Shown here: piece by piece, positions 1 through 7,614 of the stretch
How the letters are laid out: every line of letters starts with the position of its first letter
How positions within the stretch are numbered: the stretch's first letter is position 1
Assembly (NCBI GenBank): GCA_964490705.1
Contig: CAZBCG010000001.1
Location: forward strand, 186,001 to 250,000
From: Fodinibius sp964490705
GTDB lineage: Bacteria > Bacteroidota > Rhodothermia > Balneolales > Balneolaceae
Length of the DNA: 64,000 nt
Reading direction: 5' to 3'
Notes under the pieces: generated by a model
Databases searched by the model: none
Told to the model about the DNA's origin: nothing
The model's input: the letters and a program-made list of their open reading frames with translations, nothing else
Position numbers and translations under genes: made by a program

Positions 1-265
1 GTAAAATCCGCTGCAACTCATCGCTGCTCAGATACTTGTCTTGGGCGACGCGTGCTTCAATTCGGTCGATAATTTCGATCGTCGTTTTGACGCCCACATC
101 AGAAGTGATGAGGATTTCTTCCAGCTCGTCGAGCACGGCGGCATCCACGGTATCTTTGCCGGCAATAGCCTTGCCGATCTTTTTCATGATGCCGGAACGA
201 CTTTTTTCGACGCCCTTTTCGACCTTTTCCTTTTTCTTGAGACCTATTTTTTCGAGAAAACCCAT
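1..265 (-). CDS. ftsY: FtsY, signal recognition particle receptor (N-terminal part, runs off the window)
   Basis: The leftward reading frame from the ATG at 265 gives 88 codons and is still open at position 1. The protein starts MGFLEKIGLKKKEK, a basic N terminus, and continues into a helical segment with the pattern DAAVLDELEEILITSDVGV. That is the hallmark of the N domain of FtsY/SRP54 GTPases. FtsY docks SRP-bound ribosomes to the inner membrane, and the GTPase (G) domain with its P-loop lies outside the window. The long acidic A domain of E. coli FtsY is absent, as in many Bacteroidota. The gene is downstream of the pgsA-like gene on the same strand, separated by a 154-bp hairpin-rich gap. 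The assignment rests on the N domain only. Confidence 0.85.
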   Translation of the reverse strand, partial: MGFLEKIGLKKKEKVEKGVEKSRSGIMKKIGKAIAGKDTVDAAVLDELEEILITSDVGVKTTIEIIDRIEARVAQDKYLSSDELQRIL

Positions 266-295
266 AAGTACTGATAACTAATAAAAAACTAAAAT

Positions 296-396
296 GTCAT
301 CCTGAACTTGTTTCAGGATCTTTGGAGATTTGAAATACGCCCTCCCTCAGCACATAGTTTATGTGCTGAGTACTCCCCTCGAGGGGAGATTTTTTA
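296..396. repeat. Composite palindromic intergenic element with terminator-like end
   Basis: Three consecutive hairpins fill the gap between the pgsA-like gene and ftsY. The first pairs ATCCTGAA (299-306) with TTCAGGAT (312-319). The second pairs CTCAGCACATA (346-356) with TATGTGCTGAG (360-370), a perfect 11-bp stem with a 3-nt loop. The third is the 16-bp palindrome CTCCCCTCGAGGGGAG (373-388), followed by a run of six T on the + strand. The 'tcatcctgaacttgtttcaggatc' type sequence resembles dispersed repeats seen in many Bacteroidota genomes (recalled, not searched). Confidence 0.6.
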
Positions 397-419
397 TTGC
401 CAATATTTAAAATAAAAGT

Positions 420-1010
420 TCAGTTAAATTCTACGCCTTTGCGTATCTGATTGAACCGGTGAAGATAATCAATGGAGGAGAAAAACATAAGCGCCAGCGA
501 TGCGCCCATCAGCATTTGGTGGGCGGCGTGGGCATCGGGATAGAAAAAGGCAGAAAGCCAGTACAATCCCAATACATTTACGCTTATTTTGCCCGACATT
601 ACCGCCATGGCTACTTTGCCGCGCAGCTTGCGGATATACAGCGATCCCGCCAAAATAAATGCATCCCGCGCAATTTCGATAATGAAAAACCAGAGTGGGA
701 TGATGTCGATATAGACGGCGTAGAGAAACAGCAAGAAGGCGCAGAATTTATCGGCCACAGGATCTAGAATCTTTCCCCACTCGGTCACTTGGTTTGTCAG
801 GCGCGCGATATACCCGTCCAGGTAATCCGAAAAAATGCCGTATAGAACAAGAGCCGTAATGACCCACGTAATTTGCTGTCCATTTGTATAGTGTAGATAA
901 ACGATCGGCAGTGCAACTAAAATCCGCGAAAAAGAGATCGCATTGGACCAGGTAAACAGATCCTGTTTGACCTCAAACTGCTGCTGATCGATGTTGAATG
1001 TTTCGGACAA
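420..1010 (-). CDS. pgsA: CDP-alcohol phosphatidyltransferase, probably phosphatidylglycerophosphate synthase
   Basis: This 196-residue integral membrane protein carries the complete CDP-alcohol phosphotransferase signature D-x2-D-G-x2-A-R-x8-G-x3-D-x3-D, seen as SDYLDGYIARLTNQ...GKILDPVADK at about residues 61-89. The four aspartates bind the metal ions that activate CDP-diacylglycerol. Several hydrophobic helices follow. With glycerol 3-phosphate as acceptor the product would be phosphatidylglycerol phosphate, but inositol- or serine-type acceptors cannot be excluded from the motif. The start is uncertain. The frame begins with TTG at 1010, no ATG occurs before the first membrane helix, and the usual short cytosolic N terminus requires a start about here. 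Confidence 0.75.
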   Translation of the reverse strand: MSETFNIDQQQFEVKQDLFTWSNAISFSRILVALPIVYLHYTNGQQITWVITALVLYGIFSDYLDGYIARLTNQVTEWGKILDPVADKFCAFLLFLYAVYIDIIPLWFFIIEIARDAFILAGSLYIRKLRGKVAMAVMSGKISVNVLGLYWLSAFFYPDAHAAHQMLMGASLALMFFSSIDYLHRFNQIRKGVEFN

Positions 1011-1087
1011 CGGAAACCAATATCTTTGTTATTATTCGAGTGCAAACTCGATGAACGCCTGAACGCAAAGATACAAAAAATCTAGCT

Positions 1088-1663
1088 ATGAACGATTCGC
1101 ATAAATTAGTAGAACGCACGATTTCATCAAAAGAGATATTTAATGGCCGCCTGCTTCATGTCTTTTTTGATGAAGCCAAGCTGCCCGACGGCTCAACGTC
1201 AACCCGCGAATGGATTAAGCATCCCGGCGCATCGGCGGTGGTGCCGGTCTTCGAGAATGGGGATATCATGATGGTGCGGCAGTTTCGCTATCCGATGGCA
1301 CAAATCTTTTACGAAGTGCCGGCCGGCAAGATCGATCCCGATGAAAATGCGGATTCCACGGCCAAGCGCGAGCTGAGAGAAGAGGCCGGTCTTGAATGTC
1401 AATCATTTGCTTACGTGGGACATTTTTATCCCGGCATTGGCTATTCGGATGAAATTATTCACTGCTACGTCGCATGGAACATCGCTAGTTTCGATCAACA
1501 GGTAGATTTGGACGAATTTGTGATTACAGAGCGGTTGCCGTTTGCCGAGGCTATCGAGATGGTACATAGCGGCGAAATTACGGATGGCAAAACAGTAATT
1601 GCTTTGCTTCGCACCTGGCACTGGTGGCAACAAAATGGACCGTTTTCAGTTGGCAGAAGTTAA
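1088..1663 (+). CDS. Nudix hydrolase, ADP-ribose pyrophosphatase type
   Basis: The 191-residue protein contains a perfect Nudix box, G-x5-E-x7-REL-x-EE-x-GL, at about residues 79-101. The upstream strand pattern MMVRQFRYPM...EVPAGKID matches the ADP-sugar pyrophosphatase (NudF/YqeK-like) subfamily. These cytosolic enzymes hydrolyse ADP-ribose to AMP and ribose 5-phosphate with Mg2+. The start ATG at 1088 lies 77 bp from the start of the divergent pgsA-like gene, so the two share a promoter region. A nested inverted repeat begins inside the last codons. The exact nucleotide substrate cannot be read from the sequence. Confidence 0.85.
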   Translation: MNDSHKLVERTISSKEIFNGRLLHVFFDEAKLPDGSTSTREWIKHPGASAVVPVFENGDIMMVRQFRYPMAQIFYEVPAGKIDPDENADSTAKRELREEAGLECQSFAYVGHFYPGIGYSDEIIHCYVAWNIASFDQQVDLDEFVITERLPFAEAIEMVHSGEITDGKTVIALLRTWHWWQQNGPFSVGRS

Positions 1664-1721
1664 ACGTCAAAAGTGAAATGGCCGGTATAGCTTTCGAGCC
1701 GTTTCACTTTTCACTTCTGCC
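1652..1721. terminator. Nested bidirectional terminator overlapping the Nudix stop codon
   Basis: The inner stem pairs AAAAGTGAAATGGC (1669-1682) with GCCGTTTCACTTTT (1698-1711), with one mismatch, and ends in T on both strands. Outer arms GGCAGAAGT (1652-1660, the end of the Nudix gene) and ACTTCTGCC (1713-1721) extend it. It lies between two convergent genes and can serve both. Confidence 0.7.
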
Positions 1722-1727
1722 GTCTAT

Positions 1728-2021
1728 TTACTGTATAATCCCCTCTTCTACGGCCAGTTCGTACAGCGATTTGTGCAGGTCGGCATCGGTAATGTCCCCG
1801 CGGTTGATCAACTCTTCAACTTCATCGCCGCGTAACAGCAAAATGCAGCCCATCTCATTGAGCACCTCATCAAATTTACGGGGATCTGCATTCGAAAGTT
1901 TTTCAAGATCAATGCCATCGGGACTTTTGGTGAGATTTACGAGGCAGTAAAAGGTATCTTCATCACTTTCCTCGTCGCCAAAGCCGAATATTTCGAGTTT
2001 CGTGTCGTCTTTTTGCAGCAT
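1728..2021 (-). CDS. Small acidic hypothetical protein
   Basis: A 97-residue very acidic protein with no membrane segment or signal peptide. It has the look of a compact cytosolic alpha/beta domain with a helical C terminus (LHKSLYELAVEEGIIQ). I do not recognise a family. It starts at ATG 2021 and shares strand with the upstream helix-turn-helix gene (stop at 2152), 130 bp away, so the two may be co-transcribed. Its 3' end faces the Nudix gene across a bidirectional terminator. Confidence 0.55.
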   Translation of the reverse strand: MLQKDDTKLEIFGFGDEESDEDTFYCLVNLTKSPDGIDLEKLSNADPRKFDEVLNEMGCILLLRGDEVEELINRGDITDADLHKSLYELAVEEGIIQ

Positions 2022-2151
2022 AAAATTTGATTAAATCTGATTGAGTGAAATTCTCGTATTTGCTATTGAAGCAAGATTAAACCTGCTGTGATCCTTGGTT
2101 AAGATGAATGGCCAGATCGGCTTCTGAATGAAAAACTTCGGGAGCCGTTCT

Positions 2152-2562
2152 TTATTGATGACGCTCCAGGAAATCGCGTGCTTTAATCAACTCTACCACT
2201 TCATCATTTTCACGATTAATGATGGCTACTTGAAACAGGCTCACAATCGCCTGATTTTCGATACAGCTTATCGTTTCTTTAATAGTTTCACACTCTTCCT
2301 GCTCGCTAACCAAGTCATTAATACCTTTTACAACATACCGATAATTTTCCGGTTTTTTGGATCTGTTTGGTGAGCTTGTAGCACTTGGTTCACCAAAATA
2401 TTCACGGAGTGCCTCTTCGGTCACGTACCATTTGACGCCGAGCTTTCGTCCGCGAATTTTTCCTTCACGCAGATAAGCCCGGATCGTCATCTTGCTGAGG
2501 CCAAGCTGTTCATGTAAATCATCAACGGAATAAAGCGTAAGGTTGCCGACTTGCTTAGGCAT
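2152..2562 (-). CDS. Helix-turn-helix DNA-binding protein (excisionase/MerR-like HTH)
   Basis: Residues about 10-55 form a winged helix-turn-helix of the excisionase (HTH_17) type: YSVDDLHEQLGLSKMTIRAYLREGKIRGRKLGVKWYVTEEALREYF. The sequence shows the usual recognition helix (SKMTIRAYLREG), the wing and an ALREYF tail. The remaining 80 residues are polar, with a predicted helical C terminus. It is probably a small transcriptional regulator. No integrase or other phage gene is nearby, so the excisionase-like fold does not imply a prophage. Upstream lies the long gap with the duplicated element. Confidence 0.7.
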   Translation of the reverse strand: MPKQVGNLTLYSVDDLHEQLGLSKMTIRAYLREGKIRGRKLGVKWYVTEEALREYFGEPSATSSPNRSKKPENYRYVVKGINDLVSEQEECETIKETISCIENQAIVSLFQVAIINRENDEVVELIKARDFLERHQ

Positions 2563-2655
2563 AGCACAAAAGGAGGTCTTTGGAAGTTTACAACAATTTT
2601 TGTGTGGGAGTCAGAAGATAATAATACCAAACTATTACCCAAAGGTTATCACCGA

Positions 2656-2793
2656 TTGATTATATATTACTTATAGGTTAGTAACTTGATAACAAAAAAA
2701 CTTGTTCTGTATAGGGCAATCACCGTATATTACAAACAGTTGATCAAAAAAAGAGCTCTGCTGATGCAGGGTTTTTATTTTTTTAAGCCTTCC
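2656..2793 (+). ncRNA. Candidate small RNA, copy 1 of a duplicated intergenic element
   Basis: The core (2700-2760) is nearly identical to 3121-3180, differing by a handful of substitutions and one A in an A-run. It contains the shared stretch ATATTA-(C/T)-AAACAGTTGATC. It ends in the stem CTCTGC-TGAT-GCAGGG followed by TTTTTATTTTTTT, a good Rho-independent terminator. No open reading frame crosses it. The terminator at the end of a conserved non-coding block suggests a short transcript, but no promoter can be assigned with confidence. Confidence 0.4.
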
Positions 2794-3087
2794 TTTAAAA
2801 ACTCTTTTTGATCTAATCCTCTCTGTTTCACCCCCCCCTTGAAGTTGATATCTGTTTTAGTTTTTTGGGCCTATCGACAAGAAGGTATCTCTGTCGGCAT
2901 TTAAAAAGTTGTTTAGAAACATGTCTCCCTCTTGATATTCACAGATTATGATCCTTCCTGCTGGCTTTCTCCTTTTATTGTTAGCACAAATAGGTCTCGG
3001 TGAATATCTGTGGACAGGAAAGATAATCGGATGAACAATGGATAAAGGTATGATATCAAATGAGTGTTATATATTGTTGGTTTAAGG

Positions 3088-3212
3088 TTGATTATGTATT
3101 AGTTATGTGGTTTAAAAATTACTTGTTCTGTATGGGGTAATCATCGTATATTATAAACAGTTGATCAAAAAAGAGCTTTGCAGCCACTGGGCTTTTGTTA
3201 TTTTTAGCCTTT
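3088..3212 (+). ncRNA. Candidate small RNA, copy 2 of the duplicated element
   Basis: Second copy of the element at 2656-2793, in the same orientation and 0.43 kb downstream. The core 3121-3180 repeats the block ACTTGTTCTGTAT...AAACAGTTGATC. The terminal hairpin is less perfect (AGCTTTGCAG...GGGCTTTTGTTATTTTT) but keeps its position before a T-rich run and the trailing TTAGCCTT. The conservation of the transcript-like core and the divergence of the spacer suggest selection on the core. Confidence 0.4.
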
Positions 3213-3306
3213 CTTAGAAGTTGCGGTTAATCACTTTTCCCTTTCCTATTTGGTTTTATTTGATATATTTTCTTTTCACAAGTTTAGATAAACCCTGTGA
3301 TTAGTT

Positions 3307-3780
3307 ATGAAATCCGCAAAAACTAGTCGAGACTTACTCCTTGAACAGCTGGGAGGAAAAAATGCGCATGTTGATTTCGATCAGGCCGTACAGGGATTAA
3401 CCTATAAGCAAGCTGGTATCAACGTAGAAGGCGTGCCGCATACCATCTGGGAGCTCATTGAACATATCCGTATTTCGCAGGCCGATATCCTTGAATTCTG
3501 CAAAAATCCCGATTATGAAGCCATCGACTGGCCGGATGATTACTGGCCCGAGGCATCAGCCCCGAATGACAAGAATGAGTTAGAAGAATCTATACAGGCC
3601 GTTCGGGATGGTATCGAAGAGATGCGTGAGCTGGTTCGAGATCCAGACAACGATCTACAGGCTATCTTTTCTCATGGTGATGGACAGACCCTGTTCCGCG
3701 AAGCCATGCTGATTGTGGATCATAATGCCTATCATATTGGCCAAATTGTGTTGATTCGGCGTTTGCTTGGCAACTGGTAA
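3307..3780 (+). CDS. DinB-like four-helix-bundle protein
   Basis: The 157-residue protein has the DinB/YfiT layout. A helix with HTIWELIEHIRISQADIL carries the first metal-ligand histidine, and the C-terminal helix MLIVDHNAYHIGQIVLIRRLL carries the H-x3-H pair. These three histidines bind a divalent metal in the superfamily, which includes thiol-dependent transferases (bacillithiol/mycothiol) and damage-inducible proteins of unknown reaction. It has no signal peptide and should be cytosolic. It lies 42 bp upstream of the histidine kinase gene, with a 9-bp hairpin between them. Confidence 0.8.
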   Translation: MKSAKTSRDLLLEQLGGKNAHVDFDQAVQGLTYKQAGINVEGVPHTIWELIEHIRISQADILEFCKNPDYEAIDWPDDYWPEASAPNDKNELEESIQAVRDGIEEMRELVRDPDNDLQAIFSHGDGQTLFREAMLIVDHNAYHIGQIVLIRRLLGNW

Positions 3781-3787
3781 TTGCTAG

Positions 3788-3814
3788 TTTTAGGTGTAAA
3801 TCTATCACCTAAAA
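3788..3814 (+). terminator. Hairpin between the DinB-like and kinase genes
   Basis: TTTTAGGTG (3788-3796) pairs perfectly with CACCTAAAA (3806-3814). It could be a weak terminator after the DinB-like gene or a leader structure of the two-component operon. Confidence 0.45.
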
Positions 3815-3822
3815 ATACGTAG

Positions 3823-5127
3823 ATGAAAGAAGTTTTTCGCTTTCTTCGAGAGGCACGTATGGGGTACCTGCTGTTTACCTCACTGTTACTTTTGGGGATT
3901 CTTTACGGGGCGTTTGAAATTGTGGATCAAACGCTGCTTACCGATACTAATCCGCAAACCATGCGCTGGCTGTATTTTAGTCGAGGAGTCATTATTGCGC
4001 TGGTGTTGATGGTGTGGGCCGCGTGGACGGTATATAACTACCGGGAATACTATGAAGACCAGCTTGAGGCCACAAAACTGCGATACAGGGATATTATTGA
4101 GCATTCCGCTGATGCTATTATCACAATTGATAATGAGCAGATGATTACCTCATGGAACCGAGGTGCCGAAAAAATGTTGGAATGGGATCGCGATGAGGTA
4201 ATTGGCAGGTCTATCGGGATTATTATGCCGGACGATCTTAGTGAAGGTCGGGAGACGGAATCTAATTCGTTTGGCATAAACGGGCAGGCGCATGGCCGCA
4301 ATTATGAGACGGAACGACTGACCAAACACGGAGAAACAAAGCTGGTAAACCTTACCGAATCGTTCATTCGAAACCGGGATGATGAGATTGTGGGAAAGTC
4401 GCTTATTCTGCGCGACCTTACCGATGTAAAAATGCGCGAAGAGCAGATTCAACAGTCAGAGCGCCTGGCTACAGTGGGGCATATGGCCGCGGGCGTTGCG
4501 CACGAAGTAGGCAATCCGTTAACATCTATTTCGTCGCTGGTGCAGGTGTGTCAGCGCAAAACTGATGATGAATTTCTGCAGGAGCAGCTTAAGAAAGTGC
4601 GGGAACACATTCAGCGGATCAATAAAATTGTTCGGGATTTGGTAGATTTTTCTCGTCCCTCAAGCATGGAGACCGAACATGTTCAAATAAATGAAATCAT
4701 AAATTCGGCGGTAGGGCTTTTACGACATGATGCGCGCTGCAGCGATGTTGATTTTGAGCTCAATCTCATTAGTGGATTACCTTTAATTACCTGTGTACCT
4801 GACCAAATTCACCAAGTATTGGTAAACCTGTTGCTAAATGCGGTAGATGCCATGCAAGAAACAGAAAATCCACGGGTGACGATAACTACCGGCAGAGAAA
4901 ACTCCAGTGTGCGGCTAGAGATTGCTGATAACGGAAAAGGCATAAAAGAAGAGCACCAAAGTCATATATTTGAACCATTCTTTACTACCAAAGAAGTAGG
5001 CAGTGGAACAGGGTTGGGACTTTCTGTAAGTCATGGTATCATCACAAAAATGGATGGCAATATCTGGGTAGAATCGACGCTCGGTGAAGGGGCAACATTT
5101 ATCATAGAATTACCGATCAAACAGTAA
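3823..5127 (+). CDS. PAS-containing sensor histidine kinase (NtrB/AtoS type)
   Basis: This 434-residue inner-membrane kinase has two hydrophobic helices (about residues 13-31 and 52-71) around a short periplasmic loop. A PAS domain follows at about 85-200 (SADAIITIDNEQMITSWNRGAEKMLEW). The HisKA domain has phospho-acceptor H227 in AAGVAHEVGNPL. The HATPase domain shows an N box (NLLLNAVDAM), a G1 box (DNGKGI) and a G2 box (GTGLGLSVSHG). The gene ends 3 bp before the sigma-54 activator gene, so the two form one operon and a cognate pair. The PAS domain and small loop suggest that it senses a cytosolic or membrane signal. The signal itself is unknown. Confidence 0.92.
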   Translation: MKEVFRFLREARMGYLLFTSLLLLGILYGAFEIVDQTLLTDTNPQTMRWLYFSRGVIIALVLMVWAAWTVYNYREYYEDQLEATKLRYRDIIEHSADAIITIDNEQMITSWNRGAEKMLEWDRDEVIGRSIGIIMPDDLSEGRETESNSFGINGQAHGRNYETERLTKHGETKLVNLTESFIRNRDDEIVGKSLILRDLTDVKMREEQIQQSERLATVGHMAAGVAHEVGNPLTSISSLVQVCQRKTDDEFLQEQLKKVREHIQRINKIVRDLVDFSRPSSMETEHVQINEIINSAVGLLRHDARCSDVDFELNLISGLPLITCVPDQIHQVLVNLLLNAVDAMQETENPRVTITTGRENSSVRLEIADNGKGIKEEHQSHIFEPFFTTKEVGSGTGLGLSVSHGIITKMDGNIWVESTLGEGATFIIELPIKQ

Positions 5128-5130
5128 TAT

Positions 5131-6489
5131 ATGGCAAGATCAATTTTGATAGCAGATGACGAGGAGGGTATTCGAGAATCACTAACCATTGTGTTAGAAG
5201 ATGAAGGCTACCGGTGTACAGCCGTGCAGGATGGCGAAGAAGCCATTGCGGCTATCAAAGAAAAGAGTTTTGATATTATTATTTCGGATTTAAAGATGCC
5301 CAAAACCGATGGTTTGGGGGTCCTTGAATATGCCCTGCAGCACTCATCCGATATCCTGACTATTATTATTACGGCCCATGCTACTGTTGAGACAGCCATC
5401 AAGGCGCTGCGTAAGGGGGCGGCAGACTATATCTTAAAGCCGCTGGATTTCGATGAGGTGCTCATCCGCATAGAAAATTTAGTGGAGCACAAGAGTGTTA
5501 TCCAGGAAAATAAGTACCTGCGCGAGCAGATCGACCAAGAGTACAACTTTAATCACATTATCGGCGAAAGTGACGCCATGAAAGAGGTGTACAGGATGGT
5601 CGAGCGGGTAAGCAATGCCAACAGCAATGTGTTGATTACCGGTGATAGTGGCACCGGTAAAGAGCTGGTGGCAAGGGCTATCCATTCAAATAGCGACCGC
5701 GGCAAGAAACCCTTTTTGGCGATCAACTGTGGAGCCATTCCCGAAGACTTGGTAGAGTCGGAACTGTTTGGACATAAAAAGGGAGCTTTCACCGGCGCCG
5801 CATCCGACAAGGAGGGCATTTTTGTAGCGGCTCATGGGGGTACTGTTTTTCTGGATGAGGTAGCCGAAATTCCGCTGAATCTGCAGGTTAACCTGCTCCG
5901 TGTGTTGCAGGAGCGCGAAGTAAAGCCTGTAGGATCCAACGAGATGGTCTCCTTCGATACCAGAATTATTGCTGCGACTAACAAAGATTTAGAAGCTGAG
6001 GTAGAAAAGGGCAATTTCCGTGATGATCTATACTATCGGTTGAATGTGGTGGAGCTGCCGCTCCCTCCGTTATCACAGCGGCGCGATGATATCCCCTTAT
6101 TGGCGCACCATTTTCTCAAAAAATATAACAAAGAGCTGAAACGGAACCTCAAGGGAATTTCCGGCGAAGCGATGAGTGCCATGATGGCCTATGAATGGAA
6201 AGGACAAGTTCGGGAGCTCGAAAATGTGATCGAGCGATCAGTGTTGCTGAGCGACCATGAATATTTGCAGCTCGAAGATCTGCCGGAAGCTATCCGCAAT
6301 GTTTCGGGTACCGAATCGATTGAAATGGATAGCGAGCGCCTGGAGGAAGCGGTACAGGTTTTTGAAAAGCATCACATCAAAAGTATGCTCAAGCGAACTG
6401 ATGGAAATAAATCGGAGGCGGCTCGGCTGCTGGGCATCGATCCTTCTACGCTTTATCGAAAAATAGAGCGCCTGGGATTATCTGATTGA
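5131..6489 (+). CDS. Sigma-54-dependent response regulator (NtrC/AtoC family)
   Basis: This 452-residue bacterial enhancer-binding protein has three domains. The receiver (1-120) has acidic pair D9-D10, phospho-acceptor D53 and K103. The AAA+ domain shows Walker A GDSGTGKE (171-178), the sigma-54 contact loop GAFTGA (218-223) and Walker B GGTVFLDEV (236-244). The C-terminal Fis-type helix-turn-helix contains NKSEAARLLGIDPSTLYRKI. It should bind upstream enhancer sites and drive sigma-54 RNA polymerase when phosphorylated by the kinase just upstream. Probable targets are the next three transcription units, which carry sigma-54 promoters and shared palindromes. Confidence 0.93.
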   Translation: MARSILIADDEEGIRESLTIVLEDEGYRCTAVQDGEEAIAAIKEKSFDIIISDLKMPKTDGLGVLEYALQHSSDILTIIITAHATVETAIKALRKGAADYILKPLDFDEVLIRIENLVEHKSVIQENKYLREQIDQEYNFNHIIGESDAMKEVYRMVERVSNANSNVLITGDSGTGKELVARAIHSNSDRGKKPFLAINCGAIPEDLVESELFGHKKGAFTGAASDKEGIFVAAHGGTVFLDEVAEIPLNLQVNLLRVLQEREVKPVGSNEMVSFDTRIIAATNKDLEAEVEKGNFRDDLYYRLNVVELPLPPLSQRRDDIPLLAHHFLKKYNKELKRNLKGISGEAMSAMMAYEWKGQVRELENVIERSVLLSDHEYLQLEDLPEAIRNVSGTESIEMDSERLEEAVQVFEKHHIKSMLKRTDGNKSEAARLLGIDPSTLYRKIERLGLSD

Positions 6490-6549
6490 CTTTGGTTAGC
6501 AATCAAAATTCTGGAGATGTTGCGTCCCGACCCACAACGGAATAAAACA

Positions 6550-6585
6550 GCAATGTGATCAAGCTTAAGAAGCCGATCACATTGC
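6550..6585. terminator. Bidirectional hairpin between convergent genes
   Basis: GCAATGTGATC (6550-6560) and GATCACATTGC (6575-6585) form a perfect 11-bp stem. The loop itself contains a small GCTT/AAGC stem. There is no clear T-run, but the position between the convergent activator and YceI genes suits a terminator. Confidence 0.6.
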
Positions 6586-6632
6586 CAGTTGTTGTATTTG
6601 CTGATATATGCAAGCAGGATGGAGCATGATTG

Positions 6633-7223
6633 TCAATTCGCAAAGAAGAGCTCAAACGAAATTGTTATTTTTTCTCCACTCTTAATCGTACCAAGCATCG
6701 CAGAGGGAGGATCAACATTGTAATCCTTCATATTGATTTCGTAATTGCCCGTAAATTTAATTGTGCCATCCGCTGCAAGCATGCTTTCTACGGGTAATGT
6801 TATCGTTCGCGTAATACCTGCGATGCTGAGCTCACCAGTTGCACTCATTGTTACAGTAGATCCTTCTTTGCCTGTAACATCAGCAGAAGTAAGAGTGAAG
6901 TTGATGGTTGGATATTCTTTTTCTTTTAGCGCGCCATAGATTTTTTTATCCATTCCGCTTTTGCCGCTTTTGATCTTATCTACCGGCACAGTCAAAGAAA
7001 AGGATTCTACAAAATTTGCAACATTCTTAGCTCCTATCGCATCGCTGCTGAGATTGATGGATGTTGAGAATGTACTGACATCAGCCGTCCAATCGTGGAT
7101 AGTGGATGTTCCCTCAATTTGCATGGTGCTTTTGTTGAGCAAATCGAAACTTTGATTTTGCGCCGGAACCGATCCGGTAATAGAAAACAGGGCGATGAAT
7201 ATAGTGGTTATGATCAATTTCAT
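6633..7223 (-). CDS. YceI-family periplasmic lipid-binding protein
   Basis: The 196-residue protein has a signal peptide (MKLIITTIFIALFSITGSVPAQ) and then a YceI beta-barrel domain. Typical segments are STIHDWTADVSTFS near the N terminus, SGMDKKIYGALKEKEYPTINF in the middle, and GELSIAGITRTITLPV plus GNYEINMKDYNVDPPS near the end. YceI proteins bind isoprenoid-type lipids in the periplasm and are often induced by stress. A sigma-54 promoter (7267-7282) and two enhancer-like palindromes (7389-7435) lie upstream, so the gene is a likely target of the NtrC-type activator next to it. A paralogue lies at 9679. Confidence 0.88.
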   Translation of the reverse strand: MKLIITTIFIALFSITGSVPAQNQSFDLLNKSTMQIEGTSTIHDWTADVSTFSTSINLSSDAIGAKNVANFVESFSLTVPVDKIKSGKSGMDKKIYGALKEKEYPTINFTLTSADVTGKEGSTVTMSATGELSIAGITRTITLPVESMLAADGTIKFTGNYEINMKDYNVDPPSAMLGTIKSGEKITISFELFFAN

Positions 7224-7266
7224 AATAGCCTCTTTTTAAGGTGGTTGATTGTTCTATTAGTAGTAA

Positions 7267-7282
7267 TGCAATCACCGTTCCA
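7267..7282 (-). promoter_or_regulatory. Sigma-54 promoter of the YceI gene
   Basis: On the minus strand the sequence is TGGAACGGTGATTGCA. It differs from the consensus TGGCACG-N4-TTGCA by one base, with correct GG-to-GC spacing. It is 44 bp upstream of the YceI start codon. Confidence 0.8.
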
Positions 7283-7388
7283 AAATTGATATTGCCGGAA
7301 ACTTTTTGCGGAAAGGGCTCTCTTAGAGTGCAAGAGGTATTATTGGCAGAGGCAGGTTGTAGATGATGAATATACATGAGAAAGAATA

Positions 7389-7404
7389 CTTGCATTAATG
7401 CAAG
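7389..7404. promoter_or_regulatory. Enhancer-like palindrome, site A
   Basis: CTTGCATTAATGCAAG is a perfect 16-bp palindrome of the form TTGCA-N4-TGCAA. It lies more than 100 bp upstream of sigma-54 promoters on both sides, as expected for an NtrC-type enhancer site. Confidence 0.7.
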
Positions 7405-7419
7405 CGGGCTGTCTGTAAT

Positions 7420-7435
7420 ATTGCAATACTGCAAT
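7420..7435. promoter_or_regulatory. Enhancer-like palindrome, site B
   Basis: ATTGCAATACTGCAAT repeats the TTGCA-N4-TGCAA form. Its centre is 31 bp (about three helical turns) from site A, so two activator dimers could bind on one face of the DNA. Confidence 0.7.
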
Positions 7436-7553
7436 GTCGTGTACCTGTTAAAATATGATGACAGGTCGCCTTATAAAAATATATGGGCTGTACAGCAGAT
7501 TGAAGAGGAAAGTGACGCTACATTTTTCAGTTATCCCCGGCACAGATAATATC

Positions 7554-7569
7554 TGGCCCAAAAATTGCA
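7554..7569 (+). promoter_or_regulatory. Sigma-54 promoter of the single-domain response regulator
   Basis: TGGCCCAAAAATTGCA has the invariant GG and GC at the right 10-bp spacing and closely fits TGGCACG-N4-TTGCA. The start codon at 7615 is about 45 bp downstream. The palindromes at 7389-7435 lie about 120-165 bp upstream. Confidence 0.8.
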
Positions 7570-7614
7570 CTACATACGGATAGCATAAGATCAATAATTT
7601 GAGTATCCAATAAA

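Larger units (their letters stand above)
2563..3306. other. Long non-coding gap
   Basis: AT-rich gap of 744 bp with no credible open reading frame on either strand. Besides the two copies of the sRNA-like element it holds a run of eight C (2831-2838). I see nothing else in the spacer between the copies. Confidence 0.6.

Noticed and set aside
2152..2562. Prophage or integrative-element excisionase
   Set aside because: The HTH type is shared with ordinary regulators, and no integrase, attachment repeat or phage gene is nearby.
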